From contig JAEUJQ010000035.1 of the NCBI GenBank assembly GCA_016793095.1, positions 186,001 to 250,000 of the forward strand: a DNA stretch of 64,000 nucleotides. The letters run 5' to 3'. Below the pieces are notes generated by a model. It saw only the letters and a program-made list of their open reading frames with translations, was not told where the DNA came from and searched no databases. A program made the position numbers and the translations under genes. The stretch comes from Myxococcaceae bacterium. GTDB taxonomy: Bacteria; Myxococcota; Myxococcia; Myxococcales; Myxococcaceae. Shown here piece by piece: positions 34,771-44,373 of this stretch. Positions within the stretch are counted from its first letter, which is position 1, and each line of letters begins with the position of its first letter.

Positions 34771-37700
34771 ATGCGTCACGTCGCGTCCGGTCTCGTCGCG
34801 CTCCTCGCCGCCCTCTCGCCCCACCTCGCCGAGGCCCAGTGCGGCCGGCCCGGGGTGAACGGGTACGCGAACTTCACCTTCCCCGACGGCAGCACGACCG
34901 GAGACACCATCACCTACTCCAACGTGGGCATGCTCGGCGGCCAGGCGGTGGATCTGCGGGTGACGCGGCTGTCCACCACGCCGTCGACGGGCTTCACGCA
35001 CACGCTCCAGGGCATCAGCGGCGCGGCGGTGGTGACGTTCGCGAGCGCGATGCCGCCCGGCGCGCCCGGCACCGCGACCCTGCGGCTCCGGTATGAGTTC
35101 TTCGCCACCGGCACCCTGACGCCGGCGATGGGCGACTTCTCGGCGGAGATCGGTGACCTCGATCGCACGGCGAACTTCACGGAGCGCATCATCCCCTCGT
35201 TGGGTGGCCTGACGGCCTATGAGCTCGCCCGCGCCCCGGCCACCACGGTGCAGGCCGGCGCCCGCGCCACCGAGCTCGTCTTCTCGGGCACGGCCGACAA
35301 CGGCGTCGGCTCGGGCGCGGTGGACAACGCGGTGGTGCTCACCTTCCGCAACCGCTCGTCCTTCGACATCGCCTACGAGGTCGAGCACGACGGCAGCACC
35401 TTCAACCGCTTCTTCGCGCTGGACGCGTCGCTGCCCAACTTCATCACCGCCGCGACGTCGACCGTCTGCGTGCCCGTCACCGACACGGACCTCGACACCG
35501 TGCCCAACCTCATCGACGTGGACGACGACGGCGACGGGCTGGACGACGCGGTCGAAGGCTCGGGCGACGTGGACGGCGACGGCATTCCGAACGCGCTCGA
35601 CCTCGACTCCGACGGCGACGGCATCACCGACACGCTCGAGGCCGGGGGCGCTGACGGCAACGTGAACGGCCGCCTCGACGGCTGCCCACCGGTGCAGGCG
35701 AACGGCCGCTGCCAGTCCGGCGGCATCACCACGCCCAGGTCCACCGACGGCGACGGCCGGCCCGACTTCCTCGACGCTGACTCCGACGACGACGGCGTTC
35801 CCGACGCGCGCGAGTACGGCTACGCGGACGCGAACGGCGACGGGCGGGTGGACGCCGCCCTCGACGCCAACAACGACGGCCTGCTCGACGCGCCGCGCAC
35901 CTCGGGCGTGAACACCGACGGCGACCTCTTCGCCGATCACCTCGACACCGACAGCGACGCCGACGGCGTGAGCGACTTCGTCGAGGCCTTCGACACCAAC
36001 AACGACGGCACCGCCGATCGGCTGAAGGCGAACGCCGACTCGGACTCGGACGGCATCGACAACGCCTTCGACGTCACCTGCACGGGCGTCGGCGTGCCCA
36101 CGGGCTGCGCGGCGGCGGGCCTGGGCGTCACCTCGCCGCTCTCGGCCGCGCGCGATCGCGACGGCGACGGCGTGCCCAACTGGCAGGACACCTGCGCCGA
36201 CGGGTACCTGCGCGGCGCCGAGGCCTGCGACGACGGGAACGGGCAGAACGGCGATGGCTGCTCGTCGGTCTGCGCGCTCGAGCCCGGCTTCTCGTGCACG
36301 GGCACCACCCCCACGCGCTGCACGCAGGTGACCGCGCCCACCATTCAGACGCCGGCGCAGAACGCCACCGTCGGGCCCAACCCGTCACTGTCGGGGACCG
36401 GGCTCGCGGGCGCCCTCGTCACCGTCACGCGCGTGGGCGGCGCGAGCGTCTGCACTGCCACGCCGAACGCAAGCGGCAACTGGTCGTGCAGCACCGTGCT
36501 CGGCAACGGCACCTACACCGTCACCGCCACCCAGACGCTGAACATGGTGACGGGCCCCGCCAGCGCTGCCCGCACCTTCACCGTCTCGGGCACCCTGCCC
36601 AGCGTCGTCATCGCCATGCCCCCGCCCATCAACGCGATGAACGCCGGCGCCTACGCCGTCACAGGAACCTGCACGACGAGCGCGGGCACCATCTCGCTCT
36701 CGGTCGGCGCCGTGACGGCCATGGCGAGCTGCACCGGTGGCATGTTCTCGGCCACCCTCGACGTGCGGGCCGTGCCCGACGCGGCCCAGGTGTCCATCTC
36801 GGGCTCGCAGACGAACTCGAGCGGCACCGTCGTGGACACGCGGTACGCCCTCAAGGACACCGTCGTTCCGGCGGCGCCCGTCATCACTTCGCCGGCCAGC
36901 ATGAGCCGCAGCACGGAGCAGCGGCCCGCCATCACCGGCACGGCGGAGCCGAACGCCACCGTCACCGTGACGATCGGCGGCAGCGTCGCCGGCACCGCTG
37001 TCGCCGACGGCAACGGCCTGTGGACCTTCACCGCTGCCAACCCGCTGCCGCTGGGCATGAACACCGTCAGCGCCACGCAGACCGACGTGGCCGGCAACAC
37101 CGGGCCAGCGAGCGCCCCTGTCACGTTCTTCATCGACGCGCCCAACCCGCCGCCGGTCATCACCACCCCCCAGGACGGCGCCATGCTGTCCACCCGCACG
37201 CCGTCGATCGGCGGCACCGCGAGCCCGAACGTGACCATCACCGTCAGGCTCAACGGCAACGTGCTCGGCACCACGATGTCGAACGCGCAGGGCTCGTGGA
37301 GCCTCACGCCGACGACACCGCTCATGCCCGGCACGTACTCGGCCGTCGCGACGGCGACGAACGTGACGGGCAACGTGAGCGCGAACAGCAACACCGTCGT
37401 CTTCACCATCGCCGCGGGGCAGACCGACGCGCCCACCGTCACCTCGCCTGCCAACGGCTCCAGTACGCAGGACTCGACGCCCGACGTCGAGGGCACGGCG
37501 TCACCCGGCGCCACGGTCACGATCGTCATCGATGGACAAGACGTGGGCACCACCATCGCCGACGGCAACGGCCGCTGGGTGTTCTCCGCGACGCCGAGGC
37601 TCGCCGAAGGCCCGCATGACGTCCGCGCGCGTCAGTCGCTCAACGGCGCCACCAGCGGCGACAGCGCCTCCAATCGCTTCACCGTCGACACCATGGGGCC

Positions 37701-38088
37701 GCCCACCACCCTCAAGGTCGATCCGTCCGACACCTGGGAGCGCACCCGCGTGACCGCGAGCGGCGTCACCGAGCCGGGCGCCTCCGTCACGGTCTTCGTG
37801 AATGAGCAGCCGATCGGCACGACGGTGGCCGACGGCAACGGCTTGTGGACGTTCCCCTTCCCTGACGCGTCGCTGCCCGTCGGCGAGTACCAGGTCGGCG
37901 CTCACGCGACGGACGGCGTCGGCAACCGGGGCCCTCGCGCCCAGGTGGTGGCCGTCATCATCCGCAGGCTCAACCAGGCCTGGGGTGGCGGCGGCATCGG
38001 CGGCGGCAACGGCTGCGCGGCGACAGGCGTCGAGCTCTCGGCGCTGGCCTTCGCGGTGCTCCTGAGGCGGCGGCGCGGATCGCGGTGA
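34771..38088 (+). CDS. Large exported protein with Ca-binding repeats, Ig-like repeats and MYXO-CTERM-like tail
   Basis: A 1105-aa protein, signal peptide cleaved after AEA (residues 20-22). Domains in order: beta-sandwich N-terminal region (23-240); about a dozen thrombospondin type 3-like D-x-D-x-D-G-x-x-D repeats (~240-465) that should bind Ca2+; a Cys-rich DUF4215-type unit (ACDDGNGQNGDGCSSVCALE); then 5-6 Ig-like domains of ~90-100 residues with the recurring GTAEPNATVTVTIGG / GNGLWTFT pattern (~530-1060). The tail GGGNGCAATGVELSALAFAVLLRRRRGSR is a Cys-turn, hydrophobic helix, Arg cluster of MYXO-CTERM type, implying anchoring or sorting at the outer membrane. Adhesin-like role inferred. 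Confidence 0.87.
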   Translation: MRHVASGLVALLAALSPHLAEAQCGRPGVNGYANFTFPDGSTTGDTITYSNVGMLGGQAVDLRVTRLSTTPSTGFTHTLQGISGAAVVTFASAMPPGAPGTATLRLRYEFFATGTLTPAMGDFSAEIGDLDRTANFTERIIPSLGGLTAYELARAPATTVQAGARATELVFSGTADNGVGSGAVDNAVVLTFRNRSSFDIAYEVEHDGSTFNRFFALDASLPNFITAATSTVCVPVTDTDLDTVPNLIDVDDDGDGLDDAVEGSGDVDGDGIPNALDLDSDGDGITDTLEAGGADGNVNGRLDGCPPVQANGRCQSGGITTPRSTDGDGRPDFLDADSDDDGVPDAREYGYADANGDGRVDAALDANNDGLLDAPRTSGVNTDGDLFADHLDTDSDADGVSDFVEAFDTNNDGTADRLKANADSDSDGIDNAFDVTCTGVGVPTGCAAAGLGVTSPLSAARDRDGDGVPNWQDTCADGYLRGAEACDDGNGQNGDGCSSVCALEPGFSCTGTTPTRCTQVTAPTIQTPAQNATVGPNPSLSGTGLAGALVTVTRVGGASVCTATPNASGNWSCSTVLGNGTYTVTATQTLNMVTGPASAARTFTVSGTLPSVVIAMPPPINAMNAGAYAVTGTCTTSAGTISLSVGAVTAMASCTGGMFSATLDVRAVPDAAQVSISGSQTNSSGTVVDTRYALKDTVVPAAPVITSPASMSRSTEQRPAITGTAEPNATVTVTIGGSVAGTAVADGNGLWTFTAANPLPLGMNTVSATQTDVAGNTGPASAPVTFFIDAPNPPPVITTPQDGAMLSTRTPSIGGTASPNVTITVRLNGNVLGTTMSNAQGSWSLTPTTPLMPGTYSAVATATNVTGNVSANSNTVVFTIAAGQTDAPTVTSPANGSSTQDSTPDVEGTASPGATVTIVIDGQDVGTTIADGNGRWVFSATPRLAEGPHDVRARQSLNGATSGDSASNRFTVDTMGPPTTLKVDPSDTWERTRVTASGVTEPGASVTVFVNEQPIGTTVADGNGLWTFPFPDASLPVGEYQVGAHATDGVGNRGPRAQVVAVIIRRLNQAWGGGGIGGGNGCAATGVELSALAFAVLLRRRRGSR

Positions 38089-38095
38089 GCCGGGC

Positions 38096-39982
38096 TCACT
38101 GCCGCGGGCCGACGGGCTCGCCCTTCGCCTCACGCGCCCGCAACGCACGGGTCTGCAGCGTGAGGATGACGACCATGTTCACCAGCAGCGCCGCGTTCGC
38201 GACGAAGGTGAACTCGTAGCGCCATGCAGGCCACTGCACGGCGGCGACCGCCGCTCCCAGGAAGGCCGCCGCCGTCGGCCACACCTCGCGCACCAGCGCG
38301 GCCGCGAAGGCGCCAGCGATGATGGCCCAGTAGCCGAGCAGCACCGACATGGTCGAAGCCCCGAGGCCGCCCAGGACGAACCAGAGGTAGACGATGCCGC
38401 CGAGCTGCACCGTCAACGCGTACAGGAGCAGGTGGCCGATCTGGACGTTGAGGGGTGTGCGCACCGCGCGGGTCCGCGAGATGGCGGCGATCAACGCGGC
38501 GAGGCTCACCACCCCCACCGGCAACACGCCGAGCGTCTCGTCGCCGTCCGGGTAGGTGCGGTGGAACCAGCCCCCGATCAACGGGCTCGTCGCCCAGATG
38601 AGGCCGAGCCCGATGGCGATCAACATCCGGGTCCGGCTCCCCGTGAGCGGGTCCGCTGCCTCCTCGAGGGACTGCAGGCGGGCCAGCTCCTTCGCCTTCG
38701 CGAGCTCGGCCTCTTCGGCCCGCCGCACCGCCCCGGTGAGCTCAGCTGGAGGTGCTGGAAGCTCCGCCAGCAGCGTGCGCGCCGCCCGCACGGCCCCCTG
38801 CGTGAGCTCGAATGCCACCATCTGCTCGGTGAGCCGCGTCAGCCCTTCGCGCGCCGCGGGGTTCTCGGGCCAGATGCGCAGCGCCTGCTGAAAGCCGAAG
38901 CGGCACTCCGAGTGAAGGCGGGCCACCCGCACCGGGTCCGGCGAGGGGTCGGCGATGAGCGCCGCCAGCTCCTGTCCCCGGGCCCGCGATTGCTGCTCGA
39001 GCTCGCGGGAGCCCTGGTGCTCGAGGAACGACTCCAACGCGTGTCGAACCTCGAGCGCGGAGCCCGGCCGCGAGCTCGGGTCTCTCGCCATGCAGCGGCG
39101 GATGAGGTCGGCCAGCTCGCGCGGCGAGTCGTCAGGCAGCTGTGGCGCCGAGCGCACGACGCTCTCGAACATCTGCTGGGGCGTGTCGCGCAGGTGCGGC
39201 GGCGCGCCGGTGACGACCTCGTGGAGGATCGCACCGAGCAGGTACACGTCAGTGCGCGCCGAGAGCGTGGCGCCGTCGCCGCCGATCATCTCGGGCGCCA
39301 TGTACGCGGGCGTGCCAGCGAACTGCGTGGTGGGGCCGGGCGCGGTCGCGATGCCCCAGTCCACCAGGTAGACCTCGCCGAAGCGGCCGAGCATGACGTT
39401 GTCAGGCTTGAGATCGCGGTGCACGACGCCGCGCGAGTGCGCGAAGTGGAGCGCGTTGCAGACCTGCATCGCGACCCGCAGGTGGGACTCGAGCGGGGTC
39501 GCTCCCGGCGCGTAGGTGGACAGCTCGGCCTGCCCCGAGAGCAGCCTCGACCAGGTGACGCCCTCGATGCGCTTCATCACCACCGCGGGCAGCCCGTCAG
39601 GGCCGAGGGACAGCGCGTAGATCGGGAGGATGCCCGGGTGTTCGAGCGAGCCCGCGAGCCAGGCCTCGCTCAGCAGCGCCTCGACGTCCTGGTGCGAGGT
39701 CGCGCCGCGCAACGTCTTCACCGCGACCTGTCGATCCAACGCGACCTGCCGCGCCAGCTTCACGACGCCCATGCCGCCCTCGCCCAGCACCGCCTCTTCG
39801 ACGAGGGCGCGGTGATCGTGAGAGAGCCCCTGCAGCACCTCGAGCGCGCGACGACCGCTCCTGACCTCCCGTGGCGGCTCCACCGTCGAGCGCGGGTTGC
39901 GTACGACGGTCTCGGCCGAGCTCCCCAGCGTTCGCATGAGGGACGAGACGCGCTGCGCGATGTCGGGGGTGTCAACGCCCAT
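38096..39982 (-). CDS. Membrane Ser/Thr protein kinase with C-terminal multi-helix domain
   Basis: A 628-aa protein. The kinase domain (residues ~62-340) has the Gly loop G67-EGGMG-72, K89 in VAVK, H188-R-D190 with N195 (HRDLKPDN) and D208-W-G210 (DWG in place of DFG), so it should be active. Residues ~350-450 contain a helical, TPR-like region (FQQALRIWPENPAAREGLTRL). Residues ~470-628 hold about six hydrophobic helices, with the last residues charged. Such PKN-type kinases signal at the inner membrane. An in-frame ATG at 40036 is a possible alternative start. It is divergent from the hydrolase gene at 40125. Confidence 0.88.
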   Translation of the reverse strand: MGVDTPDIAQRVSSLMRTLGSSAETVVRNPRSTVEPPREVRSGRRALEVLQGLSHDHRALVEEAVLGEGGMGVVKLARQVALDRQVAVKTLRGATSHQDVEALLSEAWLAGSLEHPGILPIYALSLGPDGLPAVVMKRIEGVTWSRLLSGQAELSTYAPGATPLESHLRVAMQVCNALHFAHSRGVVHRDLKPDNVMLGRFGEVYLVDWGIATAPGPTTQFAGTPAYMAPEMIGGDGATLSARTDVYLLGAILHEVVTGAPPHLRDTPQQMFESVVRSAPQLPDDSPRELADLIRRCMARDPSSRPGSALEVRHALESFLEHQGSRELEQQSRARGQELAALIADPSPDPVRVARLHSECRFGFQQALRIWPENPAAREGLTRLTEQMVAFELTQGAVRAARTLLAELPAPPAELTGAVRRAEEAELAKAKELARLQSLEEAADPLTGSRTRMLIAIGLGLIWATSPLIGGWFHRTYPDGDETLGVLPVGVVSLAALIAAISRTRAVRTPLNVQIGHLLLYALTVQLGGIVYLWFVLGGLGASTMSVLLGYWAIIAGAFAAALVREVWPTAAAFLGAAVAAVQWPAWRYEFTFVANAALLVNMVVILTLQTRALRAREAKGEPVGPRQ

Positions 39983-40124
39983 GCGGAGACGACCAGCGTA
40001 TTCCAACCCCCGCGGGAAACGTGCTTCGTCGACCATCTCGCGCCCGGGTCGGCGGCCGGACGCGCGCCGAGGCTCGAACGTCGCTGGGCTTGCGGGGCCA
40101 GCGGGGCGGTGCTGTGAGGCGGCG

Positions 40125-41126
40125 ATGCGGGTCTCGCTCCTCATGGTCCTCGCGTGTGCGTGCGGGCGCGGCAGCGGCTCTCCCGACGGCGGACCGCCCA
40201 CCTTCCGCGACGGCGGGCCGGTTGGCGACGGCGGGGCGGCGCTCCGGCTGCGTGCGTGCCCGACGACAGGCGCCGGCGCGATGGAAGGCGACGTCTGTTT
40301 CGTGCTCACGCCGGCCGAGACGGGGCTGCCAGCCTCGGGTGCCGGAGCCACGGTCGACCAGTACGCGCTGCGGCCCCCATCGAACCCGCGCGGCGTGCTG
40401 CTGCTCTTCTTCAACGGCAGCGGCGGATCCCCGCGGGCGGGCACGGGCACCGCGACCGGGAGCTGGTACGGCGTGGCGCGCGCCGGGGGGTTGCACGTGC
40501 TGGCCCCGAGCTACGTCAGCGGCTCGGCGGTGGGTCAGCTCTGCGCCAACAGCGACGCCTGCTTCGAGCCGACGCGCACCTCGATCCTCCTGGGCGACTT
40601 CGTCACCGGCAGCGCGCCGTCGCTCAGCGATCTCACCGTCGACGAGGGAGCGTACGAGCGCATCGCCGCGGCGCTGCTGGTGCTGGCCGACTCGGACCCC
40701 GCGGGCGGCTGGGCTGACTTCCTCGATCGCGCGAAGCTGCCCGACGCCGAGGCGGCGATCCGCTGGGACAAGGTGATGGTGTCGGGGCACTCGCAGGGCG
40801 GCGGCCACGCGGCGCTCATCGGCAAGCGCAACCAGGTCGCGCGGGTGATCATGCTCGCCTCACCGTGCGACAGCGTGGGCGCGAGCGTCGCGAGCTGGCT
40901 GTCGACCTCTGCAGGGTGGAAGACCGACCCGGCGACGCGCTTCTTCGGCTTGTGGGCGATGGGGGACACGATCTGTTCGCGCGCGCCCGAGGCGTGGAGG
41001 GCCCTGGGCATGCCGGCCGCCTCGCGCCTTGAGACGGCCTCCACCTGCGCGGGAGAGACGCCCCACGCGGCCCCGCTCAGGTGCGAGCCGAACGCGGCGT
41101 GGTGGGCGAACGCGCTCGGGCCCTGA
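40125..41126 (+). CDS. Alpha/beta-hydrolase-like lipoprotein
   Basis: A 333-aa exported lipoprotein (C11 or C13 in LACACG is the lipidated residue). The nucleophile-elbow motif GHSQGG lies near residue 221 (VMVSGHSQGGGHAALIGK), preceded by LLLFFNGSGGSP as a likely oxyanion loop. This indicates an alpha/beta hydrolase with Ser nucleophile. The acidic residue and His are expected near DSVGAS and in the C-terminal THAAP, but I cannot assign them firmly. A family of BPSS1187-like lipoproteins is similar. It is divergent from the kinase with 142 nt between the starts. Confidence 0.8.
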   Translation: MRVSLLMVLACACGRGSGSPDGGPPTFRDGGPVGDGGAALRLRACPTTGAGAMEGDVCFVLTPAETGLPASGAGATVDQYALRPPSNPRGVLLLFFNGSGGSPRAGTGTATGSWYGVARAGGLHVLAPSYVSGSAVGQLCANSDACFEPTRTSILLGDFVTGSAPSLSDLTVDEGAYERIAAALLVLADSDPAGGWADFLDRAKLPDAEAAIRWDKVMVSGHSQGGGHAALIGKRNQVARVIMLASPCDSVGASVASWLSTSAGWKTDPATRFFGLWAMGDTICSRAPEAWRALGMPAASRLETASTCAGETPHAAPLRCEPNAAWWANALGP

Positions 41127-41267
41127 GTCCAGGAAGGAGCAGGGCGTGCAGGCGGCTGCCACCCGAGCGCCCTGCGAGAGCGTGAAGGAGCGCCCGGTCG
41201 AGTCCTGCACCTCGTACCGCTCGCGAAGCACCGAGCCGCTGAGGAAGCGCAAGCCGAGCGGCTGCGC

Positions 41268-42365
41268 TCATCCCATGGTGACCGTGTCCCACTCGACGCC
41301 CTTCTTCTGCGCCGCCGCGGCGAGCTGCGCGTCGAGGTTCGAGAGCAGCGTGCGGTTCCCGTCCTGGGTGTAGGCAGCGAGCGACTTCTGGCAGCCCGGC
41401 ACGCGCTCGAGGAAGCGGGCCAGGACGTCGCCCTCGAGCGAGCTCGCGTGCATGCCGTAGTTCAGCTTCTCGAGGTACAGGGCGTTGAGCACCTGCTCGA
41501 ACTGGCCGCCGATGGGCACCGACAGCATCGGCTTGTGCAGGTAGACCGCCTCGCTCATCAGCGTGTACCCGCCGCCGCCCACCACCGCGCGGCAGGTGCG
41601 CAGATCGTCGATGAAGCCGGCCTCGGAGAACGGCCGGAACAGCAGGTTGCCGTCGCGCTCGTCCGCCTTCAGGTCGCGCTTGTACCCATAGATGCGGCAC
41701 TCGCGCCCCGAGCGCTTGAGGTCGTCGATGAGCTGCACGTTGCTCGTGCTCGTCTGGTACACGAGCAGGTGCTCGCCCGGCTCGCTCTTCGCCGCGAGGA
41801 TCTCGGGCCGCAGGATCGACGGCACCAGCGTCGTGCGCTCCTTGCGGATGCGCGGGTAGAAGAACGTGGTGACGAGGTAGTGGAAGCAGCCGGGCAGCTT
41901 CGACTTCACGATGCCGCGCGTCAGCTCGAAGCTGTCTTCGTGGCCCGCGATGATCTCGGGCTCGTGCTCGCAGCGGTTGATGATCTGCATGTTGTCCACG
42001 CTGATCACCGGCAGCCGGTGGTTGCGGCCGTAGAGGTAGCTGAAGGACTCGAAGTCGCTGATGACGACGTCGGGCTCGAAGGAGTCGACCAGCTCGAAGT
42101 ACTTCTTCACGTTCTGCGGCCAGCCGGTCACCGCGCCCTTGAGGTTCTGCAGCAGCGTCTGCCACTTCGAGACCGAGTTGCCCTCGTAGCTGATGGTGAA
42201 GCCCCAGATGTTGTGCACGTTCGCGAAGCGCTTCGCCAGGTAGTCGCGCGCCCGGCCCGACACCACGATGTGCACGTCGTGGTACTTCGTGAGGTGCTCG
42301 AGCACGACGCGCGAGCGGGTCGCGTGGCCCATGCCTTCACCGACGACGCCGTAGAGGATCTTCAT
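41268..42365 (-). CDS. Glycosyltransferase (MJ1255/VC2487-like, GT-B fold)
   Basis: A 365-aa cytoplasmic GT-B-type glycosyltransferase. The N-terminal GVVGEGMGHATRS (residues 6-18) is the typical G-x-G-H-x-x-R-S loop of MurG-related and TIGR00661-type transferases. The C-terminal half has the donor-binding FIDDLRTCRAVVGGGGYTLMSEAVYLHKPMLSVPIGGQFEQ, with the E-x-x-x-x-x-K-P/P-x-x-x-Q pattern. The acceptor is unknown. A role in cell-surface glycans is plausible. GGAGA lies 9 nt before the ATG. The 141-nt gap to the upstream hydrolase stop holds no confident gene. Confidence 0.82.
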   Translation of the reverse strand: MKILYGVVGEGMGHATRSRVVLEHLTKYHDVHIVVSGRARDYLAKRFANVHNIWGFTISYEGNSVSKWQTLLQNLKGAVTGWPQNVKKYFELVDSFEPDVVISDFESFSYLYGRNHRLPVISVDNMQIINRCEHEPEIIAGHEDSFELTRGIVKSKLPGCFHYLVTTFFYPRIRKERTTLVPSILRPEILAAKSEPGEHLLVYQTSTSNVQLIDDLKRSGRECRIYGYKRDLKADERDGNLLFRPFSEAGFIDDLRTCRAVVGGGGYTLMSEAVYLHKPMLSVPIGGQFEQVLNALYLEKLNYGMHASSLEGDVLARFLERVPGCQKSLAAYTQDGNRTLLSNLDAQLAAAAQKKGVEWDTVTMG

Positions 42366-42498
42366 GTGGTGGCTCTCCCTGGGTGTGCGAGCGTAGCCAC
42401 TTGCACGCAGAAGGCCCGCCCGGAAATGACCGGCGGGTGACGGCGGTTCGCGGGGTTGGGCGAAGGTGGCTGCGCACGGCGCTGCGCAGGGAGTGCGC

Positions 42499-42756
42499 AT
42501 GGAGCAGACGTCCATCGGCAGGCGGCTCGGGCGCTCGGCGGCGGCGGGGCTCTGCGGCGCGCTGGCGATCGCCGCGGTGGTGCTGCTGGGGCTCGCGGTG
42601 CTGCGCCTGCAGGTCGATTGCGCGGCCCTCTCGGCCGAAGAGTGCTCGTTCGAGAAGGGCCTCGCCGCCAACATCGCCCGGCTGCAGGCGTTCGCGGCGC
42701 TGGGCTGTGGCGCGGTGGCGGCGGGCGGCTTTCTGCTGCTCAAGCGCCGCACCTGA
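42499..42756 (+). CDS. Small membrane protein
   Basis: An 85-aa hypothetical protein with two hydrophobic helices (AAAGLCGALAIAAVVLLGLAV near 14-35 and FAALGCGAVAAGGFLLL near 66-82) and a hydrophilic Cys-containing loop between (DCAALSAEECSFEKG). The frame is good and lies between the glycosyltransferase and the CoA ligase. There is no family I recognise, and coding status rests on the helix pattern and on spacing. The start ATG at 42499 is the one closest to the hydrophobic segment. Confidence 0.55.
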   Translation: MEQTSIGRRLGRSAAAGLCGALAIAAVVLLGLAVLRLQVDCAALSAEECSFEKGLAANIARLQAFAALGCGAVAAGGFLLLKRRT

Positions 42757-42822
42757 CACGGCACGTCAGCGCCTGCACGAGGCCGCAGCGCGGCGACGGA
42801 GTTCAGCTACCTTGCGCGCCCC

Positions 42823-44367
42823 ATGACGCTCGACCCCTTCAAGCTCCCCGAGGCGCTGAACCTCGCCGAGGTGTTCCTCTTCCGGCAGGCGGCGAAGCAG
42901 CCGAACGCGCCGGCGATCTACTTCGAGGATGAGGTCGTCACCTACGGGCAGCTCGCCGACGCGACGAACCGCGCGACCGCCGTCTACAAGGGCCTGGGGC
43001 TCGAGCTCGAGCAACGCGTGCTGTTGATGCTGCCCGACGTGCCGCAGTTCGCGTCGGCGTGGTTCGGCGCGGTGAAGGCCGGCGGCGTGGTGAGCGCGGT
43101 GAACCCCGGGCTCAAGCCCGACGAGGTCGAGTACTACCTGAACTACACCCGCGCGAAGGTGGTGGTCGCCGACGAGGTGACGGCGTCGATCATCGATGAG
43201 GTGCGCGCGAGGTGTCCGTTCGTGAAGCACGTGCTCGTCGTGGGCGCGCCGCGCAAGCACCTTTCGTACGACGCCGAGCTGGCGCGGGTGACGCCCGACG
43301 CCTCGTTCGCGCCGACGCACAGGGACGACACCTGCGTGTGGCTCTACACCTCGGGGTCCACGGGCTTCCCGAAGGGCGCGGTGCACAAGCAGCACGACTT
43401 CGTCTTCAACGCGCTGACGTACGGGCTGCCGGTGATCGGCTACGGGCCGAAGGACATCGGCTTGTCGGTGCCGCGGCTCGCGTTCGGCTACGCGCTCGGC
43501 TCGAACCTGCTCTTCCCGCTGCTGGCGGGCGGGGCGTGCGTGCTCTTCAAGGAGAAGCCGACGCCCGAGAAGCTGTTCCCGCTCATCGCGAGGCACCGGC
43601 CCACGGTGCTGACGGCGGTGCCGACGGCGCTCAACCAGATCCTCAACGCCGAGAACGTCGAGCGGGTGGACTTCTCGTCGCTCCGCCTGGCGATCAGCGC
43701 GGGCGAGGCGCTGCCGGCCGAGCTGTACCAGCGGTGGAAGAAGCGCACGGGCGTCGAGATCCTCGACGGCATCGGCTCGGCCGAGATGTTCCACATCTTC
43801 ATCACCAACCGGATCGGCGACGTGAAGCTGGGCTCGCTGGGGCGGCTCGTGGAGGGCTACCGCGCGAAGGTGTGCGACGACGAGGGGCGCGAGCTGCCGC
43901 GGGGCGAGGTGGGCACGCTCTGGGTGTCGGGCGACTCGATGGCGCTCGAGTACTGGCAGCAGCACGAGAAGTCGAAGGCGACGTTCCGCGGCGACTGGTG
44001 CGTGTCGGCCGACAAGTTCCAGCAGGACGACGACGGCTACTTCTTCTTCTGCGGGCGCGGCGACGACATGTTGAAGGTGAGCGGCAAGTGGCTGTCGCCG
44101 GTGGAGGTCGAGAACGCGCTCCTGCAGCACCCGGCGGTGCGCGAGGCGGCGGTGATCGGCTTCAAGGACGCGGACGGGCTGGAGAAGCCGAAGGCCTTCG
44201 TCGCCCTGAACGAGGGGCATCAGGCGAGCGACGCCCTCGGCGAGGCGCTCAAGGCGCACGTGCGGGAGTCCCTCGCGGCGTTCAAGGCGCCCCGGCAGGT
44301 CGTCTTCCTCGACGCGCTGCCGAGGAGCGACCGCGGCAAGGTGCTCAAGACGGCGCTTCGTGGGTGA
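42823..44367 (+). CDS. Benzoate-CoA ligase family protein (aromatic acid:CoA ligase)
   Basis: A 514-aa adenylate-forming enzyme that activates an aromatic acid to its CoA thioester via an acyl-AMP. The A3 motif YTSGSTGFPKG is near residues 173-183, the family signature DGIGSAEMFHIF follows, and GRGDDMLKVSGKWLSPVEVE is the A8 hinge region. The catalytic Lys is K506 in DRGKVLKTALR. Segments fit the benzoate/2-aminobenzoate/4-hydroxybenzoate ligase group, not acetyl-CoA synthetases. The cluster at 28.7-32.4 kb makes 2-aminobenzoate or benzoate the most likely substrate, but this is inference. Confidence 0.9.
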   Translation: MTLDPFKLPEALNLAEVFLFRQAAKQPNAPAIYFEDEVVTYGQLADATNRATAVYKGLGLELEQRVLLMLPDVPQFASAWFGAVKAGGVVSAVNPGLKPDEVEYYLNYTRAKVVVADEVTASIIDEVRARCPFVKHVLVVGAPRKHLSYDAELARVTPDASFAPTHRDDTCVWLYTSGSTGFPKGAVHKQHDFVFNALTYGLPVIGYGPKDIGLSVPRLAFGYALGSNLLFPLLAGGACVLFKEKPTPEKLFPLIARHRPTVLTAVPTALNQILNAENVERVDFSSLRLAISAGEALPAELYQRWKKRTGVEILDGIGSAEMFHIFITNRIGDVKLGSLGRLVEGYRAKVCDDEGRELPRGEVGTLWVSGDSMALEYWQQHEKSKATFRGDWCVSADKFQQDDDGYFFFCGRGDDMLKVSGKWLSPVEVENALLQHPAVREAAVIGFKDADGLEKPKAFVALNEGHQASDALGEALKAHVRESLAAFKAPRQVVFLDALPRSDRGKVLKTALRG

Positions 44368-44373
44368 GCGGCG

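Noticed and set aside
41130-41252. Minus-strand stretch reading LRERYEVQDSTGRSFTLSQG
   Set aside because: Looks like the start of a signalling domain, but no start with a ribosome site and it runs into Arg-rich antisense of the hydrolase. Possible gene remnant; too short to call.
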